Shown: one piece after another, positions 1 to 5,227 of the stretch
Layout: each line of letters starts with the position of its first letter
How positions within the stretch are numbered: the stretch's first letter is position 1
The notes under the pieces: generated by a model
Databases searched by the model: none
The model's input: the letters and a program-made list of their open reading frames with translations, nothing else
What the model was told of the DNA's origin: nothing
Position numbers and translations under genes: made by a program
Assembly (NCBI GenBank): GCA_947451445.1
Contig: CANFZJ010000087.1
Location: forward strand, 1 to 9,630
Direction: 5' to 3'
Length of the DNA: 9,630 bases
Source of the DNA: Comamonadaceae bacterium
GTDB taxonomy: Bacteria; Pseudomonadota; Gammaproteobacteria; Burkholderiales; Burkholderiaceae_C

Positions 1-353
1 CGTTTGAGTCCGCAGGCACCCATGCGGGGAAACGCAAGGCCCCCACAGACTCCCGCGCCGTTGCGGCACTACAGCGGCGTGGCTACAGCCCTGGAAAAAT
101 GCGCTCACGGCAAGTGGAGTCGGTTGATTTCAGCCGCTTTGATCTTGTGCTGGCGATGGACCATAGCAATTTGACAGAGCTGCAGCGTATTTGCCCACCG
201 GAACAAGCCCACAAACTACAGCTGTTCTTGCACGCGGCCAGCAATGCCAACACGGATGAAGTACCGGACCCCTACTACGGCAATGCAGCGGGGTTTGAAC
301 GGGTACTGGACCTTTGTGAACTGGGCGCCAAAGGCCTGTTGGGCCAAGCCTGA
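1..353 (+). CDS. Low-molecular-weight protein-tyrosine phosphatase, C-terminal part (5' end outside window)
   Basis: The reading frame is open from base 3 and gives about 116 residues to the TGA at 351-353. It begins FESAGTHAG and continues through a region ending in DLVLAMDHSN and then DPYYGNAAGFERVLDLCE. These are hallmarks of the LMW-PTP (arsenate-reductase-like fold) family: the ESAGT(H) strand, the LAMDxxN segment, and the DP(Y/F) loop whose Asp is the general acid in dephosphorylation. The N-terminal P-loop CX5R that supplies the nucleophilic Cys lies upstream of the window, so catalytic competence cannot be checked. An ATG at 99 is internal and not the true start. Family members act in the cytoplasm on phosphotyrosine proteins. 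Wzb/Etp types dephosphorylate the tyrosine kinase of exopolysaccharide export, and the neighbouring UDP-sugar epimerase makes that role plausible but unproven. Its 3' end is only 38 bp from that of the convergent epimerase gene. Confidence 0.9.
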   Translation, partial: FESAGTHAGKRKAPTDSRAVAALQRRGYSPGKMRSRQVESVDFSRFDLVLAMDHSNLTELQRICPPEQAHKLQLFLHAASNANTDEVPDPYYGNAAGFERVLDLCELGAKGLLGQA

Positions 354-367
354 TAAACCCCAGGTAA

Positions 368-393
368 CCGCCCCCCCCACACCCCTTTTTTTT
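368..393. other. Homopolymer C8/T8 tract between convergent gene ends
   Basis: The 38-bp gap between the phosphatase stop (353) and the epimerase stop (392) holds a run of eight C at 371-378 and a run of eight T at 386-393. The T-run includes the last bases of the epimerase stop codon complement. For the + strand gene the T-run could serve as the U-tract of a terminator. However, I see only a weak 4-bp GGCC/GGCC stem upstream, inside the phosphatase coding region, so I do not call a terminator. Confidence 0.4.
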
Positions 394-1399
394 AAACCTT
401 GTAGTAGTCGCGGTACCAAGCCACAAAGTTGGCGATGCCCGTCTGCACACTGGTACCGGGTACAAAACCCACCCATTGCTGCAGAGCATCGGTGTTGGCG
501 TAGGTGGCGGGTACATCGCCGTCCTGCAGCGGTAACAGGCGCTTCTCCGCCTGCATGCCCAAGGCATCTTCAATGCAGCCGATGAAGTCCAGCAGTGGCA
601 CGGGGTTGTTGTTGCCGATATTGAACACCCGGTAAGGCGCATTGCTGGTAGCGGGATCAGCCAAAGTAGCGTCGTACAGGGGGTTGGCCGTGGCCACGCG
701 GTCCAGCACGCGGATGACGCCTTCCACGATGTCATCTACGTAGGTAAAGTCACGTTGCATGTTTCCGTAGTTGAACACGTCGATCGGACGGCCTTCCAGA
801 ATCGCCTTGGTGAACAGGAACAGCGCCATATCGGGCCGCCCCCAGGGGCCATACACGGTGAAAAAGCGCAAGCCGGTAGTGGGTAGACCGAAAAGATGGC
901 TGTAGGTATGCGCCATCAGCTCATTGGCCTTCTTGGTGGCAGCGTACAGGCTCACGGGGTGGTCCACGCTGTCATGCTCGGAAAACGGCATCTTGGTATT
1001 GCCGCCGTACACGCTGGAGCTGGATGCGTACACCAGATGCTGCACCTGGCTATGGCGGCAGCCTTCCAGGATATTGGTGAAGCCCACCAGGTTGCTTTCC
1101 ACATAGGCGTGGGGGTTTTGCAGCGAATAGCGCACACCGGCCTGGGCAGCCAGGTGGATCACGCGGTCAAACTTTTCAGCGGCAAACAGGGCAGCCATGC
1201 CGGCTTGGTCGCTCACGTCCAGCTGTACAAAGCGGAAGTTGGCGTGCGGTGTCAGCCGCTTCAGGCGGTTGTGCTTCAGCGTGACCTCGTAATAGTCATT
1301 CAGGTTGTCCAGCCCGACCACCTCGTCACCGCGTGCCAGCAGCTTGAGCGATGCTGTCATGCCAATAAAGCCAGCGGCCCCGGTTACCAAAATCTTCAT
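392..1399 (-). CDS. UDP-glucuronate 4-epimerase-type NAD-dependent epimerase/dehydratase
   Basis: This is a 335-residue extended short-chain dehydrogenase. It has a Rossmann GxxGxxG motif (GAAGFIG, residues 7-13), an acidic residue after strand 2 for the NAD ribose (LDN, D31), an SSSSVYGG segment near 127-133, and the catalytic Y152-xxx-K156 pair (YAATK). A sequence like DNLNDYYxVxLKxxRL, the FTVYGPWGRPDMALFLFTKAIL block and a total near 335 residues are typical of UDP-glucuronate 4-epimerases. These interconvert UDP-GlcA and UDP-GalA for capsule, LPS or exopolysaccharide. UDP-glucose 4-epimerase or a related C4 epimerase is the alternative. The start is the ATG at 1399, preceded by AAGGA (1407-1411) at 7 nt; a TTG five codons upstream is in frame but would lie within that ribosome-binding site. 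The gene is divergent from the comEA-like gene, with only 50 bp between starts, and converges with the phosphatase. I see no confident promoter in the 50-bp gap. Confidence 0.88.
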   Translation of the reverse strand: MKILVTGAAGFIGMTASLKLLARGDEVVGLDNLNDYYEVTLKHNRLKRLTPHANFRFVQLDVSDQAGMAALFAAEKFDRVIHLAAQAGVRYSLQNPHAYVESNLVGFTNILEGCRHSQVQHLVYASSSSVYGGNTKMPFSEHDSVDHPVSLYAATKKANELMAHTYSHLFGLPTTGLRFFTVYGPWGRPDMALFLFTKAILEGRPIDVFNYGNMQRDFTYVDDIVEGVIRVLDRVATANPLYDATLADPATSNAPYRVFNIGNNNPVPLLDFIGCIEDALGMQAEKRLLPLQDGDVPATYANTDALQQWVGFVPGTSVQTGIANFVAWYRDYYKV

Positions 1400-1449
1400 G
1401 CGCCTATCCTTCAACTTGTACGATTAGGGCCAATCTTAACTGGCACACC

Positions 1450-1719
1450 ATGCTGAAAAAAATAATCCTGACCGCTGCCCTGTGCATAGCCCGCCTGGCC
1501 TGGGCGGAGGTAGACGCCAACCTGGCCAGCGTGGCCGAGCTAGACAGCATCAAAGGCATTGGGCCCGGCATGTCACGCCAGATACTGGCCCAGCGCGACA
1601 GCGGCAAGTTCAAGGACTGGGCCGACTTTATGGCCCGCGTGCCGGGCGTCAAAGCCAAAACAGCGGCCAAATTCTCCGCCCAAGGCATGACGGTGGACGG
1701 CAAGGCCTTTACACCTTAG
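1450..1719 (+). CDS. ComEA-family secreted helix-hairpin-helix DNA-binding protein
   Basis: This is an 89-residue protein with an N-terminal signal peptide: two Lys at positions 3-4, a hydrophobic core, and a likely cleavage after AWA at residue 19. The mature part is almost entirely a ComEA-type (HhH)2 domain. It opens with the VDANLASVAELDSIKGIGPG pattern, continues with an I-L-x-x-R-x-x-G-K-F-x-x-W-x-D-F helix, and has a second hairpin (RVPGVKAKTAAKF). Proteins of this kind bind double-stranded DNA non-specifically. In Gram-negative competence systems, periplasmic ComEA pulls DNA through the secretin, but short ComEA-like proteins are common and often uncharacterised. No other competence gene is in the window. 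The Shine-Dalgarno sequence before the ATG is weak, and codons 2-4 contain an A7 run (1456-1462). The last 11 bp overlap the 3' end of the MFS gene on the other strand. Confidence 0.85.
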   Translation: MLKKIILTAALCIARLAWAEVDANLASVAELDSIKGIGPGMSRQILAQRDSGKFKDWADFMARVPGVKAKTAAKFSAQGMTVDGKAFTP

Positions 1720-2941
1720 TGCCGTCAACCACCGGCTGCGGCGCCTGGCGCAATACCGCCGCCCGCATGCGGCTGAAGTTCAGTGCCACCACCAAGACCC
1801 CGGCAGCCCCCGTCACCAGCACCGCCTGCGTTCCCCCATAAGCGGTTACGGCTCCCGCAGCAGCCACACCCGCCGCCTGGCCCAGAAAAAAGCAGGAAGC
1901 AAATGCCGACACCGCTGCACCCCGGCGCTCGGGCGCCATTTGGGTGGCGTTGATCTGCAAGGTGTTGTGCAGCATGTAAAAACCCAGGCCTGCCACAAAG
2001 CAGGCAGGAATGGCCCACCACCATACCGGGGCCAGGCCCACCGTCAGCAGCGACAACGCAATCAAAATGCCGCCCCAGCAGGTCAGCCCCACCTCGCCCA
2101 AGCGCCGCACCAGCGTGGCCGAGCACAGCGCAAACAGCAGCCCGCCAAAGCCAAACCACATCACCACCGACCCGGCAGTCGCCAGCGACACGCCAAATAC
2201 GGTATGCAAATGGGTGGCAATAAAAGCAAACGTGCCGTACAAAAATGCCCCCTCGGTAAACACCGTCAGCAACACCACCCGCGCCCAGGGTTGGGCCAGT
2301 ACCTGGGCAAATTCGTTCACCATGCTGCGCAGCGGGTGGCCCAGCGACGGCCGGGTCTGGCGCGCCTGCGCGGGCAACTGGCGGTGTACCGCAAACAACA
2401 GCACGCTGACCAGCACATAGCCACCGCCAATGGCCAGAAACGGCAGCCGCCAGCCCCAATAGTCGGCCGCAAAACCGCCCATCGATACCCCCAGCGACAG
2501 GCCCATGATCTGCCCGATCAAAAACCGGGCCAACACCGGCTGGCGGCGCGCATAGGGCACCACGTCGCCAATCCAGGCCATCGACAAGGGAATCAGTGCG
2601 GCGGCCGTAGCCCCGGCCACCAGACGCGCAGCCAGCAGTTGCGAAAAGCTTTGCGCCAAGCCGCACAACGACGTGGTGACAGCACACGCCACACACGCCC
2701 AGGCGATGACACGGTATTTGCCAAACCGGTCCCCCAGCGGGCCAAACAGCAGCTGCGCCAAGCCATAGGCCACGGCGAAAGCGGTAATGACACCCGCAGC
2801 CTGGCCGATGGACACCGAGAAGTCGTGCGCCAGGCGGGGCAGCGGGGCGTCGGTGATGCGCAGCGAGATGCCGCTGGCAAATGCCGCCAGCGAGAGCGCA
2901 GGCACAGCCATGCGGGGAAGTGGGGAGGAAGACTCGGTCAT
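1709..2941 (-). CDS. MFS transporter, 12-TM, drug/metabolite efflux (DHA1-like)
   Basis: This is about 410 residues of mostly hydrophobic sequence with the alternation expected for 12 membrane helices. Between helices 2 and 3 it has a good MFS motif A (GPLGDRFGKYRV, about residues 67-78), and an Arg-rich loop (GDVVPYARRQPVLARF) follows in the N-terminal half. A second half begins around the LxHPLRSMVNEF segment. The length fits DHA1-type permeases such as AraJ/YdhP-like proteins that export drugs or sugars; the substrate cannot be read from sequence. Start choice is uncertain. The ATG at 2941 lacks a clear ribosome-binding site. A GTG eight codons upstream at 2965 has GGAG about 10 nt before it and would give 418 residues. 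The gene lies 100-130 bp downstream of garD on the same strand, with the palindromic repeat between them. Co-transcription is possible, but the protein is not recognisably the GudP/GarP (anion:cation symporter) type expected for galactarate uptake. Confidence 0.85.
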   Translation of the reverse strand: MTESSSPLPRMAVPALSLAAFASGISLRITDAPLPRLAHDFSVSIGQAAGVITAFAVAYGLAQLLFGPLGDRFGKYRVIAWACVACAVTTSLCGLAQSFSQLLAARLVAGATAAALIPLSMAWIGDVVPYARRQPVLARFLIGQIMGLSLGVSMGGFAADYWGWRLPFLAIGGGYVLVSVLLFAVHRQLPAQARQTRPSLGHPLRSMVNEFAQVLAQPWARVVLLTVFTEGAFLYGTFAFIATHLHTVFGVSLATAGSVVMWFGFGGLLFALCSATLVRRLGEVGLTCWGGILIALSLLTVGLAPVWWWAIPACFVAGLGFYMLHNTLQINATQMAPERRGAAVSAFASCFFLGQAAGVAAAGAVTAYGGTQAVLVTGAAGVLVVALNFSRMRAAVLRQAPQPVVDGTKV

Positions 2942-2997
2942 GCGGGATTGTGGCGCGTGGCGCACATCCGGGCCGCTCCGGGGTTAAAAAGACGTAC

Positions 2998-3061
2998 GCT
3001 ATGGTTTATATAGCTGCTAGCGCATGTTCTATATGCGCTAGCGGCCTATTCGACCCTTAAA
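2998..3061. repeat. Intergenic palindromic repeat (copy 1, intact stem)
   Basis: The core is an inverted repeat with 13-nt arms at 3013-3025 and 3033-3045 (GCTGCTAGCGCAT and its complement, one T/G mismatch) and a 7-nt loop. It is bordered by TTTATATAGC on the left and GCCTATT...CTTAAA on the right. An ungapped 64-bp comparison with 5164-5227 gives 43 identities, so it is one member of a dispersed family rather than a lone hairpin. It starts 8 bp beyond the garD stop on the - strand. There is no T-run directly after either arm, so a classical intrinsic terminator is not indicated; mRNA 3'-end protection is possible. From memory, palindromes of the form TAGCTGCTAGCGC...GCGCTAGCGGCC recur between genes in Comamonadaceae. 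That memory is not checked here. Confidence 0.75.
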
Positions 3062-3068
3062 ACAAAAA

Positions 3069-4643
3069 TCACGTCACAGGGGCCGGGTTGAACAGCACCA
3101 GCGCGTTCTGCAGCTTCCAGTGCTCGGCCCAGGTCTTCTGGCCGCTGGCCACTGCCAGCATCAGGTGAAACAGCTCCCAGCCCACGTCTTCGATGCTGGC
3201 CTCGCCTGTGGCGATGCGGCCTGCGTTGACATCCATCAGGTCGTGCCAACGGCGCGCCAGGTCGCTGCGGGTAGCGACCTTGATGACGGGCACTTCGGCC
3301 AGGCCGTAGGGCGTGCCCCGCCCGGTGGTGAAGATGTGTACGTTCATGCCGGCGGCCAGCTGCAGCGTGCCGCAGATGAAGTCGCTGGCTGGCGTGGCGG
3401 CGTAAACCAGTCCTTTTTGCTGCAGCTTTTCGCCCGGCGACAGCACGCCGCTGATGGGGGCGCTGCCCGACTTGACGATGGAGCCCATCGCTTTTTCAAC
3501 AATGTTGGACAAACCGCCCAGCTTGTTGCCTGGCGTGGTGTTGGCACTGCGGTCTACCCGGCCCTGGTGCAGGTAGTTGTCGTACCAGGCCATCTCGCGC
3601 ACCATGGCCTCGGCCACAGCAGTGCTGCTGGCGCGGGCGGTGAGCTGGGCAATGCCGTCGCGCACCTCGGTGGTCTCGGAAAACATGACCGTGGCCCCGG
3701 CACGCACCAGCAAATCGGTGGCAAAGCCCACGGCCGGGTTGGCGGTCACGCCCGAAAACGCGTCGCTGCCGCCGCACTGCACGCCCACCACCAGTTCGGA
3801 CGCGGGCACTGTTTCACGGCGGCGCAGGTTCAGGCGCTCCAGGTGCACCGTGGCCTGGCGCATCACCGAGTCGATCATGGACATGAAGCCCACGTGCTCC
3901 TCGGCCTGCAGACACACCACGTCCAGCACCGCATCGCGCTGGTCGTCTATCGGAATGGTGCCGGGCGGCAGCAGGCGCTCGGGTTGCAGCTTTTCGCAGC
4001 CCAGGCTGAGCACCATCACCTCGCCGCCAAAATTGGGGTTGCGGCTGATGTTGCGCAGGGTGCGGATGGGAATGATGGCGTCGGGCGCGTCGATGGCCAC
4101 GCCGCAGCCGTAGGTGTGCTCCAGCCCCACCACGTCGTCCACATGCGGGTAGCGCGGCAGCAGCTCGGCCTTGATGCGCTGTAACGCAAAGTCCAGCACC
4201 CCGGCCACGCACTGCACGGTGGTGGTGATGGCCAAAATATTGCGGCTGCCCACCGACCCGTCGGCGTTGCGGTAGCCCTCAAAGGTATAGCCCTCCAGCG
4301 ACGGCAGCGACACCGGGGTGACCACCCCCGCGTCGCCGGGCATAGGCAGGCCCACCAGTTCGCGCGCGGCGGGCATCTTCAGCAGCCGTTCGTGGACCCA
4401 GCTACCGGCGGGAATGTCGCGCAGCGCATAGCCGATGACCACGTTGTAGCGCAGCACCGGGGCGTCGGCAGGCAGGTCCACCAGGTTGACCTTGTGGCCC
4501 TGGGGCACCTTGTCGCACAAAACCAGGCCCGACGGCAGCACGGTGCCTGCGGGCAAACCGCCGTCGTTGGCCACGATAGCCACGTTGTCCAAGGCGTGCA
4601 TGCGGATGGTGAGCGGCACAGGAGCCGCGGCTTGGGGCGTCAT
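3069..4643 (-). CDS. garD: Galactarate (D-threo-forming) dehydratase GarD, UxaA/altronate dehydratase family
   Basis: This 524-residue protein is close in length to E. coli GarD (about 523) and recognisably collinear with it. It has an N-terminal SAF-type domain (about 12-85: HALDNVAIVANDGGLPAG, PQGHKV, GYALRDIPAGSW), then LEGYTFEGYRNADGSVG (about 116-132), and LEHTYGCGVAIDAPDAIIPIRT. NPNFGGEVMVLSLGCEKLQPERL, VQCGGSDAFSGVTANPAVG (about 288-306) and the carboxyl-terminal NPAPVT follow. The enzyme removes water from galactarate (meso-galactaric acid) to give 5-dehydro-4-deoxy-D-glucarate in the cytoplasm; the family is metal (Fe2+) dependent. The ATG at 4643 is preceded by AAGGA (4652-4656) at 8 nt. 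No other galactarate genes (aldolase, tartronate semialdehyde reductase, GudP transporter or regulator) are in the window, so it appears solitary. A promoter with an operator-like palindrome lies 50-100 bp upstream. An altronate dehydratase is the less likely alternative. Confidence 0.95.
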   Translation of the reverse strand: MTPQAAAPVPLTIRMHALDNVAIVANDGGLPAGTVLPSGLVLCDKVPQGHKVNLVDLPADAPVLRYNVVIGYALRDIPAGSWVHERLLKMPAARELVGLPMPGDAGVVTPVSLPSLEGYTFEGYRNADGSVGSRNILAITTTVQCVAGVLDFALQRIKAELLPRYPHVDDVVGLEHTYGCGVAIDAPDAIIPIRTLRNISRNPNFGGEVMVLSLGCEKLQPERLLPPGTIPIDDQRDAVLDVVCLQAEEHVGFMSMIDSVMRQATVHLERLNLRRRETVPASELVVGVQCGGSDAFSGVTANPAVGFATDLLVRAGATVMFSETTEVRDGIAQLTARASSTAVAEAMVREMAWYDNYLHQGRVDRSANTTPGNKLGGLSNIVEKAMGSIVKSGSAPISGVLSPGEKLQQKGLVYAATPASDFICGTLQLAAGMNVHIFTTGRGTPYGLAEVPVIKVATRSDLARRWHDLMDVNAGRIATGEASIEDVGWELFHLMLAVASGQKTWAEHWKLQNALVLFNPAPVT

Positions 4644-4693
4644 GGGGGGTGTCCTTTGTTCTAGAAATCAGTGCTGGCCTGGGTTTGTCATCA

Positions 4694-4706
4694 GTTGTCA
4701 GACAAC
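4694..4706. promoter_or_regulatory. Candidate GntR/FadR-subfamily operator upstream of garD
   Basis: The sequence GTTGTCAGACAAC is a perfect 13-bp palindrome with a one-base centre. It fits the TnGTnnnACnA pattern recognised by FadR-subfamily GntR repressors, many of which sense organic or sugar acids. It lies 51-63 bp upstream of the garD ATG. It also sits just downstream of the candidate -10 element, around +2 to +14 if transcription starts near 4708, which is a normal position for repression. A partial TTGTCA half-site (4685-4690) follows it on the garD side. No regulator gene is present in the window. Confidence 0.6.
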
Positions 4707-4714
4707 ACCCCGCC

Positions 4715-4743
4715 ATGATGCCGCATGTGCTGGCAGGCGTCAA
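4715..4743 (-). promoter_or_regulatory. Candidate sigma70 promoter for garD
   Basis: On the - strand, TTGACG (4743-4738, 5/6 to the -35 consensus) is followed after 17 bp by CATCAT (4720-4715, 4/6 to the -10 consensus). This predicts a start near 4708 and a leader of about 65 nt before the garD ATG. The -10 is weak, so the support comes mainly from the correct spacing and from the operator palindrome placed immediately downstream. Confidence 0.45.
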
Positions 4744-4919
4744 GCCGTACCCTGGTCTTTGTAGGGGTGCCAAGTTCTACCCACTGGCACTGGACAAACT
4801 TGTGGATAAGCTTGGCAAACGGCTGTATGCGGATGCTAAGTGCTTGTTTTACAAAGACAAAGCTTGCATTGCTTAAATTTTAGGCATTTTGCCCGGGCTG
4901 GGTTTTCTAGGGAAAACGC

Positions 4920-5087
4920 CTAGGAGCCTGTCGGACTTTCGGCATCGAAGCGAAATTCGGCCCCAGCAAGGACAGTTTTTGCCGGATTTGCAGGCCAATA
5001 GCTCCGCTATGGGTCAAAAAGACGGTAAAAAATGGACCGCTGCGGTCGGATTGCAGCCGATGTACCGAAAGTCCGACAGGCTCCTAG
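4920..5087. mobile_element. MITE-like element with perfect terminal inverted repeats and CTAG flanks
   Basis: The sequence GAGCCTGTCGGACTTTCGG (4924-4942) recurs exactly as its reverse complement at 5065-5083. CTAG lies outside both ends (4920-4923 and 5084-5087), giving a 160-bp unit with 19-bp terminal repeats and a 4-bp duplication. If CTAG belongs to the element, the arms are a perfect 23 bp. Subterminal sequences are also partly complementary (CATCG near 4943-4947 versus 5058-5063, then a related GAAATTCGGCC/CAATCCGACC block). Short internal palindromes occur at 4998-5010 (ATAGC/GCTAT) and 5035-5047 (GACCGC/GCGGTC). It encodes no transposase, so it would depend on one elsewhere. A CTAG duplication is typical of IS5-group elements, but CTAG is itself palindromic, so this is suggestive only. 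Orientation is not defined. Confidence 0.8.
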
Positions 5088-5163
5088 CACGGGTGGTTCG
5101 GATTTGCAGGGGCTGGCAAGATTTTTTATGCGCTGCATGCCACCCAACCGCAGCACGGCAATT

Positions 5164-5227
5164 GCTACTATTTATATAGCATTCACCGCCCACTCCATAT
5201 GCACCAACTGCCTATTTGGTACTTAAA
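5164..5227. repeat. Palindromic repeat (copy 2, stem degenerated), overlapping the gshA stop
   Basis: This segment aligns without gaps to the repeat at 2998-3061 with 43 of 64 identical bases. Shared blocks are GCTA, TTTATATAGC, ATATGC, GCCTATT and CTTAAA. The arms that form the hairpin in copy 1 no longer complement each other here. The right-hand CTTAAA block contains the gshA stop codon (5223-5225), so the repeat ends inside the coding region, just as copy 1 lies directly beside the garD stop. Confidence 0.5.

Larger units (their letters stand above)
4644..5222. other. 579-bp intergenic region between gshA and garD
   Basis: No gene is supported here. Small open frames across it cross the MITE and lack ribosome-binding sites or recognisable protein sequence. 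On the garD side (4644-4760) it contains the garD leader, an operator-like palindrome and a candidate promoter. The middle (about 4760-4919) has a single perfect DnaA-box 9-mer (4801-4809) and a short GTGCCA/TGGCAC inverted repeat but nothing convincing. The MITE occupies 4920-5087, and a degenerate copy of the palindromic repeat covers 5164 to the gshA stop. Confidence 0.6.

Noticed and set aside
1400..1449. Possible divergent promoters between the epimerase and the comEA-like gene.
   Set aside because: Only -10-like hexamers (TACGAT on +, TAAGAT on -) are visible, without a credible -35 at the right spacing.
1456..1462. A7 run just after the start codon of the comEA-like gene as a phase-variation tract.
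   Set aside because: Seven A over AAA/AAA Lys-type codons of a signal peptide is common; no evidence of variable length.
1940..3013. Long open frame of 357 codons on the + strand opposite the MFS gene.
   Set aside because: It is rich in Gln, His, Arg and Pro, has no recognisable domain, and is explained as a GC-bias shadow of the well-supported - strand gene. The same applies to + strand frames at 3120-4184, 5199-6182 and 7043-8302.
4659..4666. TTCTAGAA 8-bp palindrome in the garD leader.
   Set aside because: Short and restriction-site-like; no second copy or structural context supports a function.
4767..4790. Inverted repeat GTGCCA...TGGCAC with a 12-bp spacer.
   Set aside because: Arms of only 6 bp with no T-run and no clear placement relative to a promoter; too weak to call an operator or terminator.
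4801..4809. Perfect DnaA box 9-mer (TTATCCACA on the - strand) in the garD-gshA gap.
   Set aside because: It is a single box with no neighbours, AT-rich unwinding region or dnaA/dnaN context. One such 9-mer in about 10 kb is not rare by chance.
4889..5179. Open frame of 96 codons spanning the MITE on the + strand.
   Set aside because: It crosses both terminal repeats and flanking DNA, has no ribosome-binding site and no protein-like pattern. The element is non-coding.
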